From contig NZ_JAFNIH010000041.1 of assembly GCF_019160155.1 (NCBI RefSeq), forward strand, positions 290,871-354,870: a stretch of 64,000 nt of DNA, written 5' to 3'. Positions 35,649 through 45,692 of this stretch are shown one piece after another. The notes beneath the pieces were generated by a model. That model saw only the letters and a list, made by a program, of their open reading frames with translations, made no database searches and had not been told where the DNA came from. The translations under genes were made by a program, and so were the position numbers. This stretch comes from Pinisolibacter aquiterrae. GTDB lineage: Bacteria > Pseudomonadota > Alphaproteobacteria > Rhizobiales > Ancalomicrobiaceae. How positions within the stretch are numbered: the stretch's first letter is position 1; each line of letters starts with the position of its first letter.

Positions 35649-35687
35649 GGCGTCGCCGCGAACCGGCGGTCGGTTCGCGGCGACGCC
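35649..35687 (-). terminator. Long perfect hairpin after napC
   Basis: A perfect 17-base inverted repeat (35649-35665 and 35671-35687) with a 5-base loop lies 18 bases beyond the napC stop. On the minus strand it is followed by GTCTTCTC, a weak pyrimidine tract. It very likely ends the napFDAGHBC transcript. Confidence 0.75.
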
Positions 35688-35704
35688 TCGTCATGAGAGG
35701 CTGG

Positions 35705-36403
35705 TCACTTCCGGGGAAGATCGGCGGCGAAGGAGGCGAGAGCCTTGCTCGAGCCGTGATCGGCCTCGGCCTTCATCTCCAGCATCAGCTTCTCGTAGGA
35801 CTCCCGGCCACCCTCCGGCAGGCGATGGGCGATGCCCTGGTGGCAGTCGATGCAGGTCTTGCCGGTGTCGACCGCGAGCTGATGCTGCTTGCCCGCCCGC
35901 GTCTCCTGCTTGGTGAAGTCCATGAAGTCGAAGCCGTGGCAGTTGCGGCATTCGCGGCTGTCGGTCGACTTCATCCGCGCCCATTCGTGGCGGGCGAGTT
36001 CGAGCCGACGATCGACGAACTTCTCGCGCGTCCAGATCGAGCCGGTGATGAAGTGGCCCCACAGTTCCTTCGACGCCTGGATCTTGCGGACGATCTTGTA
36101 CTGCCACTCCTTCGGCACGTGGCAGTCCGGGCAGGTCGCGCGGACGCCGGAATGGTTCTGGAAATGGGGCGTATTCTTGTATTCGGCATACACGTTGTCC
36201 TTCATCTCGTGGCACGAGATGCAGAACTGCTCGTTGTTGGTCATCTCCAGCGCCCAGTGGAAGCCGCCCCAGAAGACGATGCCGCCGAGAAAGCCGAGGA
36301 CGAGGAGGATGCCGAGAGCGATCGAGCCCGAGGGCGACCAGAACAGGCGCCACAGGCGCTTGAGGAAGCCGGGGCGATCGGCGGTGACGGGAGTGTCGGT
36401 CAT
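35705..36403 (-). CDS. napC: Tetrahaem cytochrome c NapC
   Basis: The 232-residue protein has one N-terminal membrane anchor (about 25-50, GSIALGILLVLGFLGGIVFWGG) and four haem motifs: CISCH, CPDCH, CRNCH and CIDCH. NapC/NirT proteins oxidise membrane quinol and pass electrons to NapB/NapA. It is the last gene of the nap operon, 52 bases after napB. Confidence 0.95.
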   Translation of the reverse strand: MTDTPVTADRPGFLKRLWRLFWSPSGSIALGILLVLGFLGGIVFWGGFHWALEMTNNEQFCISCHEMKDNVYAEYKNTPHFQNHSGVRATCPDCHVPKEWQYKIVRKIQASKELWGHFITGSIWTREKFVDRRLELARHEWARMKSTDSRECRNCHGFDFMDFTKQETRAGKQHQLAVDTGKTCIDCHQGIAHRLPEGGRESYEKLMLEMKAEADHGSSKALASFAADLPRK

Positions 36404-36455
36404 GGATGTCGCTCCGAACGTCGAGACGACGAGGGGTCCTGCCCTCGACGCGCGG

Positions 36456-36899
36456 TCACTTGGTCTGGGACGGCTTGAAGGTGTTCTCGACCAGTTCCTT
36501 GGCGTCCACCTGCGGGACGTGGCACTGGGTGCAGAACCAGCGGGTGCCCGCGACGGTGTCGGTCTGATGTCCGTCGCGGTCGAGATAATGGGTCATCGAC
36601 AGGGTCGGGGCGCCGTTCTTGGCGGCGACCGACCAGTCGTGACAACCGAGGCACTGATTGGCCTTGAGGTCGATCTGATAGCGATCGATCTGATGCGGGA
36701 TCAGCGGCGGCTGCTGGCGATAGGCGCGGTCGAACCGTCCCGAGACGTTCTGATGGGGCGTGTCGGGGGCGGGCACGTCGACCGTCGGCGAGACGCCGCG
36801 CAGGGTCTTGACCTCGGCGGCCTGCTGGCTCGCCACCGACCCGATCCCGAAGGTGAGAGCGGCCGCGCCGAGCGCCGCGACGAGCACGAGCTTCCTCAT
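36456..36899 (-). CDS. napB: Dihaem cytochrome c NapB, electron-transfer subunit
   Basis: The 147-residue protein has a signal peptide ([20 protein letters not shown]) and two haem motifs, CLGCH (about residue 88) and CTQCH (about 127), in the NapB sequence context (NPP/RQQPPLIPHQIDRYQID). Its ATG overlaps the napH stop. It is the small subunit that feeds electrons to NapA in the periplasm. Confidence 0.94.
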   Translation of the reverse strand: MRKLVLVAALGAAALTFGIGSVASQQAAEVKTLRGVSPTVDVPAPDTPHQNVSGRFDRAYRQQPPLIPHQIDRYQIDLKANQCLGCHDWSVAAKNGAPTLSMTHYLDRDGHQTDTVAGTRWFCTQCHVPQVDAKELVENTFKPSQTK

Positions 36900-37843
36900 G
36901 GAGTTTCTCCCGAACAGTTCGACCGGACGGCATCGACCGTCGTGGTCTCGGAGGCATCGAAACGATGGGTGAAGCGGAAGACGCCGCGATCGCAGACGTC
37001 GATACAGCGGCCGCAGGTGGTGCAGTCGCGGGACGAGATCACCGGCGAGGCGCCCTTTTTCGCCCCTTCCAGCGCCGGAGAGATCACGTGCGGCTCCGGG
37101 CAGACCGCATAGCAGTCCATGCAGTGGTCGCAGGCGGCCCGCTTGAAGGTCGAGACCTTGACCAGCGCGCCCGCGCCGAGGAGCCCGTAGAAGGCGCCGA
37201 CCGGACAGAGATGCGAGCACCAGCCGCGCCGCGCCACGAAGAGGTCGAAGAGGAACACCGCCACCACGAAGGTGAGCGAGGCCGTCGCGCCGAACACCAC
37301 CACCCGGAACGCATGGGTGATCGGGTTGACCAGTTCCCACGCGATCGATCCGGTGACGCCGGAGACGACCAGAACCATCGCCAACACCCAGAACCGCGTC
37401 TCGGGCTTCGGCTGCCAGCCCTTCGACTGGAGGCCGAGCTTCTCGCGGGTCCAATGCGCGAGATCCGTGACCGGATTGATCGGGCAGACCCAGGAGCAAT
37501 AGGCCCGGCCGGAGACGAGCGCGTAGCCGACCGCGACGATCGCCGCGCCGAGGATCGCCAGCCCCTCCGGCGCATGGCGCGCGGCGAGCATCTGCACGAG
37601 CACCAGCGGATCGGTCAGCGGCAGGATGCCGAAGGTCATCGACGAGGCGAGGGTGCCCTTGGCGATCCACAGGCCGAACAGCGGCCCGGTCAGGAACAGC
37701 GCGAGCACCAGCGTCTGGGAGAGCCGGCGCAGCAGAAGGAACTTGTTGCGGGTGAGGAAGCCGCGCGCCGGCAGCACCTCCTGCGCGGCGAGGCGGGCCT
37801 CGCGATTGAGCCGGGCCTTGGGCGTGGGCGAGAGCGCGGTCAT
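36896..37843 (-). CDS. napH: Quinol dehydrogenase membrane component NapH
   Basis: The ATG at 37843 overlaps the napG stop (ATGA). The 315-residue protein has four membrane helices, two C-x3-C-P motifs ([10 protein letters not shown] and [10 protein letters not shown]) and two C-terminal 4Fe-4S motifs ([28 protein letters not shown]). With NapG it forms a quinol-oxidising branch that feeds the nitrate reductase. The operon also encodes NapC, so there are two quinol routes. Confidence 0.93.
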   Translation of the reverse strand: MTALSPTPKARLNREARLAAQEVLPARGFLTRNKFLLLRRLSQTLVLALFLTGPLFGLWIAKGTLASSMTFGILPLTDPLVLVQMLAARHAPEGLAILGAAIVAVGYALVSGRAYCSWVCPINPVTDLAHWTREKLGLQSKGWQPKPETRFWVLAMVLVVSGVTGSIAWELVNPITHAFRVVVFGATASLTFVVAVFLFDLFVARRGWCSHLCPVGAFYGLLGAGALVKVSTFKRAACDHCMDCYAVCPEPHVISPALEGAKKGASPVISSRDCTTCGRCIDVCDRGVFRFTHRFDASETTTVDAVRSNCSGETP

Positions 37844-38676
37844 GGCTTCCACCCCTTTCCGAGTTTGGTCGGATCGATGATCGGCGGGGTGTCGGGCACG
37901 CCGGAGGGCGGGGTGACGTCGCCCGGCGCCCGGTCAGGCAGATCGACGATGCCGTCGACCAGCGGCCCCTGGTGCTTCTCGTATTCCTTCCAGCCGAGCC
38001 GGTAGTGACGGCCGAGTTCGCCGCGCGCGACCTTCAGCGGCAGCACCTTGATGGCCGCCTCCTCGAGCACGCAGGACTTCTCGCACTTGCCGCAGCCGGT
38101 GCAGTCGCTGGCGTGGACGGTCGGCCGGAAGATCGCGTGCTTGCGCGTGCGCGGATTGGATTCCATCTCCAGCGTCAACGCCTTGTCGATCACCGGACAG
38201 TCGCGGTAGCAGACGTCGCACCTGAGGCCGAGGAAGTTGAGGCAGTTCTCCTCGTCGACCAGCACCGCCGTGCCCATCTTCGCCTTGTTGATGTCGACGA
38301 GGCCGTGGTCGAGCGCGCCGGTCGGGCACGCCTTGACGCAAGGGATGTCCTCGCACATCTCGCAAGGGGTCTTGCGGGCGATGAAATAGGGGGTTCCCGA
38401 GGCGACGTGATCGCCGAGATCGGCGAGCTTCAACGTGTTCCACGGGCACGCCCGCACGCACAATCCGCAGCGCACGCAGGCCGCGAGGAAGGCCCGCTCG
38501 TCGGGCAGCGCGCCCGGCGGGCGGATCGCCTGGGTCGGCATCGCCTCGGCGGAGCGCTGGTAGGCACCGATCAGGGCGCCGGCGACACCGGCGCCGACGG
38601 CACCGCGCAACGTCGTCTCGACGAGACGGCGGCGCTCGGGATTCGACGGTCCATCGGACTTGCGCGAGGCGGACAT
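37840..38676 (-). CDS. napG: Ferredoxin-type protein NapG
   Basis: The 278-residue protein starts with an RRR-containing export signal and carries four 4Fe-4S motifs: [41 protein letters not shown] and [12 protein letters not shown]. The segment [23 protein letters not shown] before the first cluster is typical of NapG. The ATG at 38676 has almost no ribosome-binding site, and a 170-base gap separates it from napA. The C-terminal tail is proline-rich. Confidence 0.92.
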   Translation of the reverse strand: MSASRKSDGPSNPERRRLVETTLRGAVGAGVAGALIGAYQRSAEAMPTQAIRPPGALPDERAFLAACVRCGLCVRACPWNTLKLADLGDHVASGTPYFIARKTPCEMCEDIPCVKACPTGALDHGLVDINKAKMGTAVLVDEENCLNFLGLRCDVCYRDCPVIDKALTLEMESNPRTRKHAIFRPTVHASDCTGCGKCEKSCVLEEAAIKVLPLKVARGELGRHYRLGWKEYEKHQGPLVDGIVDLPDRAPGDVTPPSGVPDTPPIIDPTKLGKGWKP

Positions 38677-38846
38677 CGGCGGAACCAGGGTTGTGTCGCA
38701 GGGGGGAGGTGGCCGGCACCACTCCGACGGCTTCGATGCGCGGCATCTCGACCACGGGCGGGACCTCGGCGACGGCGCCGGCCGTTTCGCTCCGGACCGA
38801 TCGAGCGGGGTGGGCGCCCCGTCGAGCGATCCGGATCGAAGGGAAA

Positions 38847-41333
38847 TCAGGCGCGCTCGACCTTGCAGGCGCACTTCTTGTAGTCGGTCTCCTTCGACAG
38901 CGGGCAGGTGGCGTCCAGCGTCAGCTTGTTGACCAACTGGCCCTCGTCGAACCACGGGAAGAAGACCATGCCCTTCGGCGGCTTGTTGCGGCCGCGCGTC
39001 TCGACGCGGCTCGTCACTTCACCGCGACGGGTGGAGATCCGGATCTCCTGTCCGCGCCGGAGCCCGAGCCCCATCGCGTCGTCGGGATGCATGAAGACGA
39101 CGGCGTTCGGGAAGGCCTTGTAGAGTTCGGGCACGCGCCGGGTCATCGAACCGGAATGCCAGTGCTCGAGCACGCGGCCGGTGACCAGCCACAGCGGGAA
39201 GTCCTTGTCCGGGCTCTCCGCCGGCGGCTCGTAGGGAGCGAAGATGATCTTGGCCTTGCCGTCCTTGTAGCCGTAGAAGCGCACGCCCTCGCCCTGCTTG
39301 ACGTAGGGGTCGTAGCCCTCGCGGAAGCGCCAGTTGGTCTCCTTGCCGTCGACCACCGGCCACTTCAGGCCGCGCGCCTTGTGATACTGCTCGAACGGCG
39401 CCAGATCGTGGCCGTGACCGCGACCGAACGAGGCGTATTCCTCGAACAGGCCCTTCTGCAGATAGAAGCCGAAGTCCTTGGATTCCTGGTTCTCGAACCC
39501 TTCGGCCGTCTCGGCGAGCGGGTATTTGTCGACATTGCCGTTCTTGTAGAGCACCTCGTAGAGGGTCTTGCCGGCGACTTCCGGCATCTTGGCGATCAGT
39601 TCGGCCGGCCAGACGTCCTCGATCTTGAAGCGCTTGGAGAATTCGACCACCTGCCAGACGTCGGAACGGGCCTCGCCCGGCGCGGTGACCTGCTGGCGCC
39701 AGAACTGGGTGCGCCGCTCGGCGTTGCCGTAGGCGCCCTCCTTCTCCACCCACATCGCGGTCGGCAGGATCAGGTCGGCGGCGAGCGCGGTCACGGTCGG
39801 ATAGGGGTCGGACACGGTGATGAAGTTGGCCGGGTTGCGATAGCCGGGCCAGCCTTCCTCGTTCATGTTCGGCGCCGCCTGCATGTTGTTGTTGCACTGG
39901 ACCCAGTAGGCGTTGATGAGCCCGTCCTTGAGCATGCGGTTCTGGAGAACGGCATGGGCGCCGGGCTTCTCCGGGATGGTGCCCTCCGGCAGCTTCCAGA
40001 TCCGTTCCGCGGTCTTGCGATGCTCGGGATTGGTGACGACCAGATCGGCCGGCAGGCGATGGGCGAAGGTGCCGACCTCGCGCGCGGTGCCGCAGGCCGA
40101 GGGCTGGCCGGTCAGCGAGAACGGCGAGTTGCCGGGCTCGGAGATCTTACCGACCAGAAGATGCACGTTGTACATCAAGGAGTTGACCCAGCCGCCGCGC
40201 GAATGCTGGTTGAAGCCCATGGTCCACAGGCTCATCACCTTCTTCTTCGGGTCGGCGTAGACCTTGGCGAGACGCTCCAGCTTCTCGGCCGGAACGCCGG
40301 AGAGTTTGGAGGTGTATTCGAGCGTGTAGGGCTTCACCGCCTCGGCGTATTCCTCGAAGGTGATCGGCGTCATCGTGCCGTCGTCGGGATGCGCTGCCGC
40401 CTTCTGGAGCGGATGATTGGGGCGCAGGCCATAGCCGATGTCGGTCGCGGTCTTGGTGAAGTTGACGTTCTTCTCGACGAAGGCCTTGTTCACCGCGCCG
40501 GTCTGGATGATGTGGTTGGCGATGTAGTTGAGGATCGCCAGATCCGTCTGCGGCACGAAGACGATGCCGTTGTCGGCGAGTTCGAAGCAGCGATGCTCGA
40601 AGGTGGAGAGCACGTGCACTTCCGCGCCCGGCTTGGTGAGGCGGGTGTTGGTGAGACGCGACCACAGGATCGGGTGCATCTCCGCCATGTTGGAGCCCCA
40701 CAGCACGAAGGCGTCGGCATGCTCGAGGTCGTCGTAGCAGCCCATCGGCTCGTCGATGCCGAAGGTGCGCATGAAGCCGACCACCGCCGAGGCCATGCAG
40801 TGGCGCGCGTTGGGGTCGAGATTGTTGGAGCGGAAGCCGGCCTTCATCAACTTGGCGGCGGCATAGCCCTCCCAGACCGTCCACTGACCCGAGCCGAACA
40901 TGGCGACCGAGGTCGGCCCCTTGGCCTTCAACGCCGCCTTCCACTTCTCGGCCATCACGTCGAAGGCCTCGTCCCAGGAGACGGGCGTGAAGTCGCCTTC
41001 CTTGTCGTATTTGCCGTTCTTCTTCCTGAGGAGCGGCGTGGTCAGGCGGTCCTGGCCGTAGAGGATCTTGGAGAGGAAATAGCCCTTGATGCAGTTGAGG
41101 CCTCGGTTGACCGGCGCCTCCGGGTCGCCCTGGGTGGCGACGACGCGGCCGTCCTTGGTGCCGACCAGCACCGAGCAGCCGGTGCCGCAGAAGCGGCAGG
41201 GCGCCTTGTCCCAACGGATGCCGGCGTCGCCCACGGGAGCGGCCGATGCGGGGAGCGAGACGCCGGCCACCGCGGCGGTGGCGGCGGCGGCCGAAGCCTT
41301 CAACACGTCGCGGCGGGAAGTTTCCATCGTCAT
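38847..41333 (-). CDS. napA: Periplasmic nitrate reductase catalytic subunit NapA
   Basis: The 828-residue molybdoenzyme has a Tat signal ([14 protein letters not shown]). A 4Fe-4S motif C-R-F-C-G-T-G-C is completed by Cys in LNCIKGYF, and the Mo-ligating Cys lies in [17 protein letters not shown]. Further molybdopterin-binding segments include [15 protein letters not shown] and the C-terminal [16 protein letters not shown]. It reduces nitrate to nitrite in the periplasm with bis-MGD cofactor. Length and motifs are complete. It lies between napD and napG. Confidence 0.97.
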   Translation of the reverse strand: MTMETSRRDVLKASAAAATAAVAGVSLPASAAPVGDAGIRWDKAPCRFCGTGCSVLVGTKDGRVVATQGDPEAPVNRGLNCIKGYFLSKILYGQDRLTTPLLRKKNGKYDKEGDFTPVSWDEAFDVMAEKWKAALKAKGPTSVAMFGSGQWTVWEGYAAAKLMKAGFRSNNLDPNARHCMASAVVGFMRTFGIDEPMGCYDDLEHADAFVLWGSNMAEMHPILWSRLTNTRLTKPGAEVHVLSTFEHRCFELADNGIVFVPQTDLAILNYIANHIIQTGAVNKAFVEKNVNFTKTATDIGYGLRPNHPLQKAAAHPDDGTMTPITFEEYAEAVKPYTLEYTSKLSGVPAEKLERLAKVYADPKKKVMSLWTMGFNQHSRGGWVNSLMYNVHLLVGKISEPGNSPFSLTGQPSACGTAREVGTFAHRLPADLVVTNPEHRKTAERIWKLPEGTIPEKPGAHAVLQNRMLKDGLINAYWVQCNNNMQAAPNMNEEGWPGYRNPANFITVSDPYPTVTALAADLILPTAMWVEKEGAYGNAERRTQFWRQQVTAPGEARSDVWQVVEFSKRFKIEDVWPAELIAKMPEVAGKTLYEVLYKNGNVDKYPLAETAEGFENQESKDFGFYLQKGLFEEYASFGRGHGHDLAPFEQYHKARGLKWPVVDGKETNWRFREGYDPYVKQGEGVRFYGYKDGKAKIIFAPYEPPAESPDKDFPLWLVTGRVLEHWHSGSMTRRVPELYKAFPNAVVFMHPDDAMGLGLRRGQEIRISTRRGEVTSRVETRGRNKPPKGMVFFPWFDEGQLVNKLTLDATCPLSKETDYKKCACKVERA

Positions 41334-41422
41334 CTCTCGCGACCTCCTCGGGGTCGATTGGCAGTCGGGGGGGAAGGGGCGCCCTTCCCGTCTCGGGTGG
41401 CGCTCTCGCGCCGAAGAAAGGG

Positions 41423-41668
41423 TCAGGCGGCGACGTCGTCGGGTTCGGAGGCGTGATAGACGAGCGACGTGCCGATCACCCCGGCGACGTGGTTCATCGC
41501 CATCAGACTGTCGGAGGCGAAGCGCTCGCCGATGTCGACGGCGGTCACCACCAGCCGGCCGTCGCCGGTGGCGGCATGGACTTCGACGCCGTCCATGGCG
41601 GCGATCTCGATCTCGACCTCGCTCACCCGCTCCGGCACCGCATGGACCAACACGCCGATCACGTTCAT
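41423..41668 (-). CDS. napD: NapA maturation chaperone NapD
   Basis: The 81-residue cytoplasmic protein ([19 protein letters not shown]...) has the ferredoxin-like fold pattern of NapD, which binds the NapA Tat signal and guards its export until the cofactor is inserted. Its ATG overlaps the napF stop, and it is 90 bases before napA. Confidence 0.9.
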   Translation of the reverse strand: MNVIGVLVHAVPERVSEVEIEIAAMDGVEVHAATGDGRLVVTAVDIGERFASDSLMAMNHVAGVIGTSLVYHASEPDDVAA

Positions 41669-42180
41669 GCCGCTTCTCCTCGGCCCTGCGGCCTCTCGTT
41701 CACGCTCACCGCGTCGACCGGACATCCGGCGACGCAGGCACCGCATCCGTTGCAATCCGCGTCGATCACCGCCGGCAGGAAACGCCCGTCGATCTGCGGC
41801 GCGAAGCGGATCGCCGATCGCGGGCAGGCATCGCCGCAGGTGCGGCAGTGGACCCCGCCGACCGCCAGGCACTTGCCGGCGAGCGACGCCGTCGCCGTCC
41901 ACGCCCGCACCCCGACGCGGGTGAGCGCATGACTCGGGCAGGCGTCGGCGCAGGCGCCGCAGAAGGTGCATTCGCCGTGTTCGAACCGCAGCACCGGCCG
42001 GCGCTCGCCGTCGAGGCGGATCACCGTCTCCGGGCAGGCGGGCGCGCAGGCGGCGCAGCCGTCGCAGAGCGCGACGAACCGTGCCTCCTCGATCGCCGTC
42101 GGCGGGCGCAGGCCGTGCGCCTTCGTCGGACGGGCGAACCGGCCGAGAAAGAGATCGCGACGGGCTGGTTCTGCGGACAT
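41665..42180 (-). CDS. napF: Ferredoxin-type protein NapF
   Basis: The 171-residue protein has 4Fe-4S motifs [33 protein letters not shown] and [12 protein letters not shown] and the N-terminal [11 protein letters not shown] of NapF. It assists NapA cofactor assembly in the cytoplasm. It is first in the operon; the ATG follows GGGAG. A TTGAC-type box lies about 53 bases upstream of the start. Confidence 0.92.
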   Translation of the reverse strand: MSAEPARRDLFLGRFARPTKAHGLRPPTAIEEARFVALCDGCAACAPACPETVIRLDGERRPVLRFEHGECTFCGACADACPSHALTRVGVRAWTATASLAGKCLAVGGVHCRTCGDACPRSAIRFAPQIDGRFLPAVIDADCNGCGACVAGCPVDAVSVNERPQGRGEAA

Positions 42181-42232
42181 GGGGGCTCCCGTGGTTGCGC
42201 GAAAACCATGCCGCCGAGGCGCCGCCTCGCGG

Positions 42233-42246
42233 TTGACATTTGATAA
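42233..42246. promoter_or_regulatory. Candidate FNR/NNR-type box upstream of napF
   Basis: TTGAC-ATTT-GATAA has a perfect left half and three of five bases of the right half of the TTGAC-N4-GTCAA motif. Centred at about 42239.5, it would place a class II start near 42198, leaving an 18-base leader before the napF ATG. The position is sensible, the match only moderate. Confidence 0.5.
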
Positions 42247-42375
42247 GGCCGAAGCCGGTGTGAATACGGATGCGGACTTCGACTTGTGTCGTGTCGATAC
42301 GTTCGAAGTTACACGCGATTGGAAACTTCGCAATTAGTTTGCCTAGAGGGAAGGCAGAATCGGGCAAAAATGATG

Positions 42376-42404
42376 AAAAAAGGGCCAGCGTGAGCCGGCC
42401 CTTT
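42376..42404 (-). terminator. Intrinsic terminator after the ABC binding-protein gene
   Basis: On the minus strand GAAAGGGCCGGC...GCTGGCCCTTT forms an 8- to 10-base-pair stem (42379-42386 with 42397-42404, one A-C mismatch inside). It is followed by a run of T with a second T run beyond (42366-42381). It ends the transcript of the gene stopping at 42452 and insulates it from the napF promoter. Confidence 0.8.
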
Positions 42405-42451
42405 CTCGAAGATTTCGGGGATTTTGGATCTCTTGGTGTCGGTCGTCGGGA

Positions 42452-43279
42452 TCAGCCGCCGAAGCCGAAGCCCTTGGGCATGTCGTCGAGGACGATACCG
42501 AAGGTGGCGAGGCTGTTGACGATCCAGGTCTGATTGTTGCCGATGCGGCGGTTGTACTCCGCCCAGGCCGAGACGAAGGCCTTGAAGTTGGGATCGGCGT
42601 TCTGGTTCATGGCGATCACCGACGGGGTCGACAGGACCGGGGTCGGCACCTTGACCGAACCGAGCGCCGGGACCTTCTTGGTCATCACCAGACCGTTGAG
42701 CATGGTGTTGACGAGGCCGTCGGCCTTGCCGGTGGAGACCGCGACGATCGCCTCGTCACGGGTCTTGAAGCGCAGGACGTTGGCCTTGGGCAGATACTGC
42801 TGGGTGATCAGATCCTGCGACGAGCCGAGGTCGACCGCGAACGTGTACTTCGGATCGTTGAGCTGGGCCCAGTTGAGGCCCTCGAGCTCCTTCTTCGCCG
42901 AGATGATGACGAAGCTGTTGAAATAGGTCGGGCTCGAGAACGACACCGACATGGCGCGCACCGGCGTCGCGGTGATGCCGAGCGCCATGTCGACCTTGCC
43001 GCTCTGCACGTCGAGGATCGAATTGGCCCAGCTCGACTCCACCACCTCGAGCTTGACGCCGAGCGTCTTGGCGATGTCGCGACCCATCTCGATGGCGAAG
43101 CCGCGCCACTCGCCGGTGCGCGGATCCTTGTTGAAATAGGGATCCTCGTTGAGGATGCCGGGAATCTTCAACACGCCGCGGGCGCGGATCTGATCGATGG
43201 TGCTGTCGGCACGGGCGGCGCCGCCCATCATCGAAACCGCGAGGGCGATCGCCCCGATGACCTGTTTCCACAAACGCAT
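42452..43279 (-). CDS. Polar amino-acid ABC transporter substrate-binding protein
   Basis: The 275-residue protein has a signal peptide (MRLWKQVIGAIALAVSMMGGAARA) and the bacterial solute-binding family 3 pattern: IRARGVLKIPGILNEDPYF, GEWRGFAIEMGRDIAKTLGVKLEVV, DMALGITATPVRAMSVSFSSPTYFNS and GSSQDLITQQYLPKA. It binds an amino or imino acid in the periplasm. The matching permease and ATPase are at 50527-51977, on the other side of the LysR gene. It is a single-gene transcript ended by the terminator at 42376. Confidence 0.88.
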   Translation of the reverse strand: MRLWKQVIGAIALAVSMMGGAARADSTIDQIRARGVLKIPGILNEDPYFNKDPRTGEWRGFAIEMGRDIAKTLGVKLEVVESSWANSILDVQSGKVDMALGITATPVRAMSVSFSSPTYFNSFVIISAKKELEGLNWAQLNDPKYTFAVDLGSSQDLITQQYLPKANVLRFKTRDEAIVAVSTGKADGLVNTMLNGLVMTKKVPALGSVKVPTPVLSTPSVIAMNQNADPNFKAFVSAWAEYNRRIGNNQTWIVNSLATFGIVLDDMPKGFGFGG

Positions 43280-43388
43280 GTCCGGCTCTCCCTGGTGTCC
43301 CGAGCATTCGGAAACGAATGGATCGTGATGGGCAAGTTTTGAGCGTGACCGCATTTCGAACAATGCTAGAAAGCCCGGTCTTCCTATG

Positions 43389-44354
43389 TCATTTCTTGTA
43401 TGAAGCCGCGCGCGCCGACGCCCCCAGGCTCGAAGCCGTGGCCGCGTCTTCGCCGACCGCCTCCTCGAGGACCTCGCCGACCAGACGGCCGCGGCAGATC
43501 TCGAACAGATCTTGCACCGCCGGATTGTTGCGCAGATAGCCGGCGCAACCGAAATAGACCCGAACCTCGGGCAGGTTGGTCAGTTTGACCGAGACGACCT
43601 CGGTGTCGTCGGGGCCGACGCACCAGGTCGGGATCACCGCGAAGCCGAGCCCCTCCTCGACGCAGCGTTTGACGCTGGAACTGCCGGATGTCGAGATCGT
43701 CGGATGGGCCGGCGCGCCGCCGCGTCCGAGGAAGTCCATGGCGTGGTTGCGCAAGGTCTGGCCCGGCTCGAAGGTGACGAAGGGGCGCCCGCGCGCCCAG
43801 TCCGGCACCTCGTCGACCGCCGGCGGCGGCCCCCAGGATCGCGGATAGACCAGCGACAGCCGATAGGTGCCGAGCAGGCGCTGCGGCACCACCGGGTCGC
43901 CGAAGTAGCGCTCCGACAGACACACGTCGAGGCTGCCGTTCTTGACCATCTCGGCGAGCACGGTGTCGCGCTCGAACACCGACATTTCCGTGTCGGGATG
44001 ACGATCGCGGAATTCCGCGAGGATCCTCGGAAAGAGAAAGAAGAAGATCGCCTGCGGCATCCCCACCCGCAGCGTCGAACGCTGGTTCTCGAGCAGAAGC
44101 GTCAGCCTCTCCAGCATGATGTCGAGTTCGGGATCGAGCAGATTGTAGAGCGAGCGGCCGCGCGGCGTCAGGGTGACCTGCTTGGCCCCCTGTTCGGAAT
44201 CGATCAGCTTGTCCTTGAGGATCTGTTCCAATCGACGCACGTGATTGGCGGCGGACTGATAGCTGAGGTTCAGCTCGCGCGCCGCGGCCGAAAACGAGCC
44301 GCGCCGGGCCACATGATAAAACGTCTGAATGAGCGTCAGGCTTATCTTGGCCAT
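43389..44354 (-). CDS. LysR-type transcriptional regulator
   Basis: The 321-residue protein has an N-terminal winged helix (about 5-65; LTLIQTFYHVARRGSFSAAARELNLSYQSAANHVRRLEQ) and a substrate-sensing domain (about 90-300; STLRVGMPQAIFFFLFPRI). It diverges from the dehydrogenase operon starting at 44511. A near-perfect inverted repeat containing CGATACAA and TTGTATCG lies between them. It probably activates that operon, and perhaps the binding-protein gene behind it, when the substrate is present. Confidence 0.9.
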   Translation of the reverse strand: MAKISLTLIQTFYHVARRGSFSAAARELNLSYQSAANHVRRLEQILKDKLIDSEQGAKQVTLTPRGRSLYNLLDPELDIMLERLTLLLENQRSTLRVGMPQAIFFFLFPRILAEFRDRHPDTEMSVFERDTVLAEMVKNGSLDVCLSERYFGDPVVPQRLLGTYRLSLVYPRSWGPPPAVDEVPDWARGRPFVTFEPGQTLRNHAMDFLGRGGAPAHPTISTSGSSSVKRCVEEGLGFAVIPTWCVGPDDTEVVSVKLTNLPEVRVYFGCAGYLRNNPAVQDLFEICRGRLVGEVLEEAVGEDAATASSLGASARAASYKK

Positions 44355-44404
44355 GGCATGTCTCGACCTCGTCCGCGTTCGATAGGGCGGCGGCGCAACG
44401 GCTA

Positions 44405-44447
44405 CGATACAAAAAACGCGAGGAGAGCGGGCCGCGTTCTTGTATCG
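44405..44447. promoter_or_regulatory. Inverted-repeat operator in the LysR divergent promoter
   Basis: Arms at 44405-44420 (CGATACAAAAAACGCG) and 44433-44447 (CGCGTTCTTGTATCG) are inverted copies with one inserted base and one mismatch. The outer 8 bases, CGATACAA / TTGTATCG, are perfect. Arms about 13 bases apart in a divergent LysR intergenic region are what a tetrameric LysR regulator would bind. The position 50 bases upstream of its own start also fits autoregulation. Confidence 0.65.
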
Positions 44448-44510
44448 ACAGAAGAGGGGGGCGAACCGACACTTTCCGGCGAAGGTTCGGACAGTGTGGA
44501 TGGTTCCAAC

Positions 44511-45692
44511 GTGGCTTCGTCGTCTCCAAGACCCCCCGTGGTGATCGTCGGTGCCGGGATCGTCGGCGTCTCGACCGCATATTTCCTGAAACGGGCCGGC
44601 GTGTCGGTGCGGCTCGTCGAGGCCCGCGCGCCCGCCGCCGCCGCCACCGGCGCCGCCGACGGTGCCGTCTCGGTCGCCTCCAAACGGCCGGGGCCGATGA
44701 TGGCGACCGCCACCGCCGGGATCCGACTGTATCGCGAGCTGACCGCCGAGGGAGTCCTCGACGGCCTCTTCTTCACACGTTCGACCTTCCTCGTCGCCGT
44801 CGACGACGCCGAGGCCGAGGTGCTGGCGACCCATGCCGCCGCGCTTGCCGCCTCCGGCGTCTCCGTCGAGCGGCTGACGAACGAGCGGCTGCGTGCTCTC
44901 GCCCCCTCGCTCTCGGCCGACGTCCGCGCCGCCGCCGAGGTCCGCGAGGAGGGGCACGCCATCGGCTACGAGATCGTACGCCGGCTCATCGCCCGCGCCG
45001 GCCTCGCGGTGGAGCGCGGCGTCCGCGTCGACGCGCTCGTCGCCGATCCGCGGACCGGCCGCGTCACCGGCCTCGACACCGGCGCCGGCCGCATCGAGGC
45101 GGAGGCGGTGGTGATCGCCGCCGGTGGCGGCTCGGCCGATCTCCTCGGGCTTTCGGGCGTGTTGCGTGCGCGTCGCGGTCAGCTGCTGGTCACCGAACGC
45201 GCCCCCGCCCTCAACGCCGGTCTGCCCGGCGCGATCATGTCGGCGCGCTACCTGCTCAGCAAGGCGAGCGCCCCCGGCGCCGCGCCCGCTGCCTCCGCGC
45301 GCGGCTACGGCCTCGTGATCGATCCCCTGCGCACCGGCCAGTTCCTGGTCGGCGGCACCCGCGAGAACGACGCCGCCCGCCCCGACACCGACGCCGAGGC
45401 GGTCGCCCACATCCTGCGCGACGCGCTGCGCCTCGTCCCCGGCCTCGCCTCGGTGCGCCTGTTGCGCACCTTCGCCGGACTGCGCACGGCGGTGGTCGAC
45501 GGCCTGCCGCTGGTCGGCGCCGTGCCCGGCCGTGCCGGTCTCCACGTCGCCACCGGCTTCGAGGGCGACGGCATCTGTCTCGGCCCGCTGATGGGCCGCT
45601 CGATCGCCCGCCTCCTCCTCGGCGAGGACCCCGGCGTCGATCTCGCCCCCTTCGACCCCGCCCGCTTCCGCGAGGGGAGGGCGGCCGCATGA
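44511..45692 (+). CDS. FAD-dependent D-amino/imino-acid dehydrogenase subunit (DAO family)
   Basis: Two GTG starts are possible; 44511 follows GGATGG at 7 bases and gives 393 residues, while 44496 adds five. The protein opens with a Rossmann FAD motif (VVIVGAGIVGVSTAYFLKRAG) and has the DAO family end (RTFAGLRTAVVDGLPLVGAVPGRAGLHVATGFEGDGICLGPLMG). With the two next genes it forms the three-part enzyme type of HcnABC, octopine/nopaline oxidase and D-hydroxyproline dehydrogenase. These oxidise an amino or secondary-amine acid to an imine and pass electrons to the membrane chain. The actual substrate is unknown. Confidence 0.83.
   Translation: MASSSPRPPVVIVGAGIVGVSTAYFLKRAGVSVRLVEARAPAAAATGAADGAVSVASKRPGPMMATATAGIRLYRELTAEGVLDGLFFTRSTFLVAVDDAEAEVLATHAAALAASGVSVERLTNERLRALAPSLSADVRAAAEVREEGHAIGYEIVRRLIARAGLAVERGVRVDALVADPRTGRVTGLDTGAGRIEAEAVVIAAGGGSADLLGLSGVLRARRGQLLVTERAPALNAGLPGAIMSARYLLSKASAPGAAPAASARGYGLVIDPLRTGQFLVGGTRENDAARPDTDAEAVAHILRDALRLVPGLASVRLLRTFAGLRTAVVDGLPLVGAVPGRAGLHVATGFEGDGICLGPLMGRSIARLLLGEDPGVDLAPFDPARFREGRAAA

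Noticed and set aside
38691-41456. A plus-strand open frame of 921 codons opposite napA
   Set aside because: NapA on the other strand has every catalytic motif; the antisense frame shows no recognisable family or ribosome-binding site.
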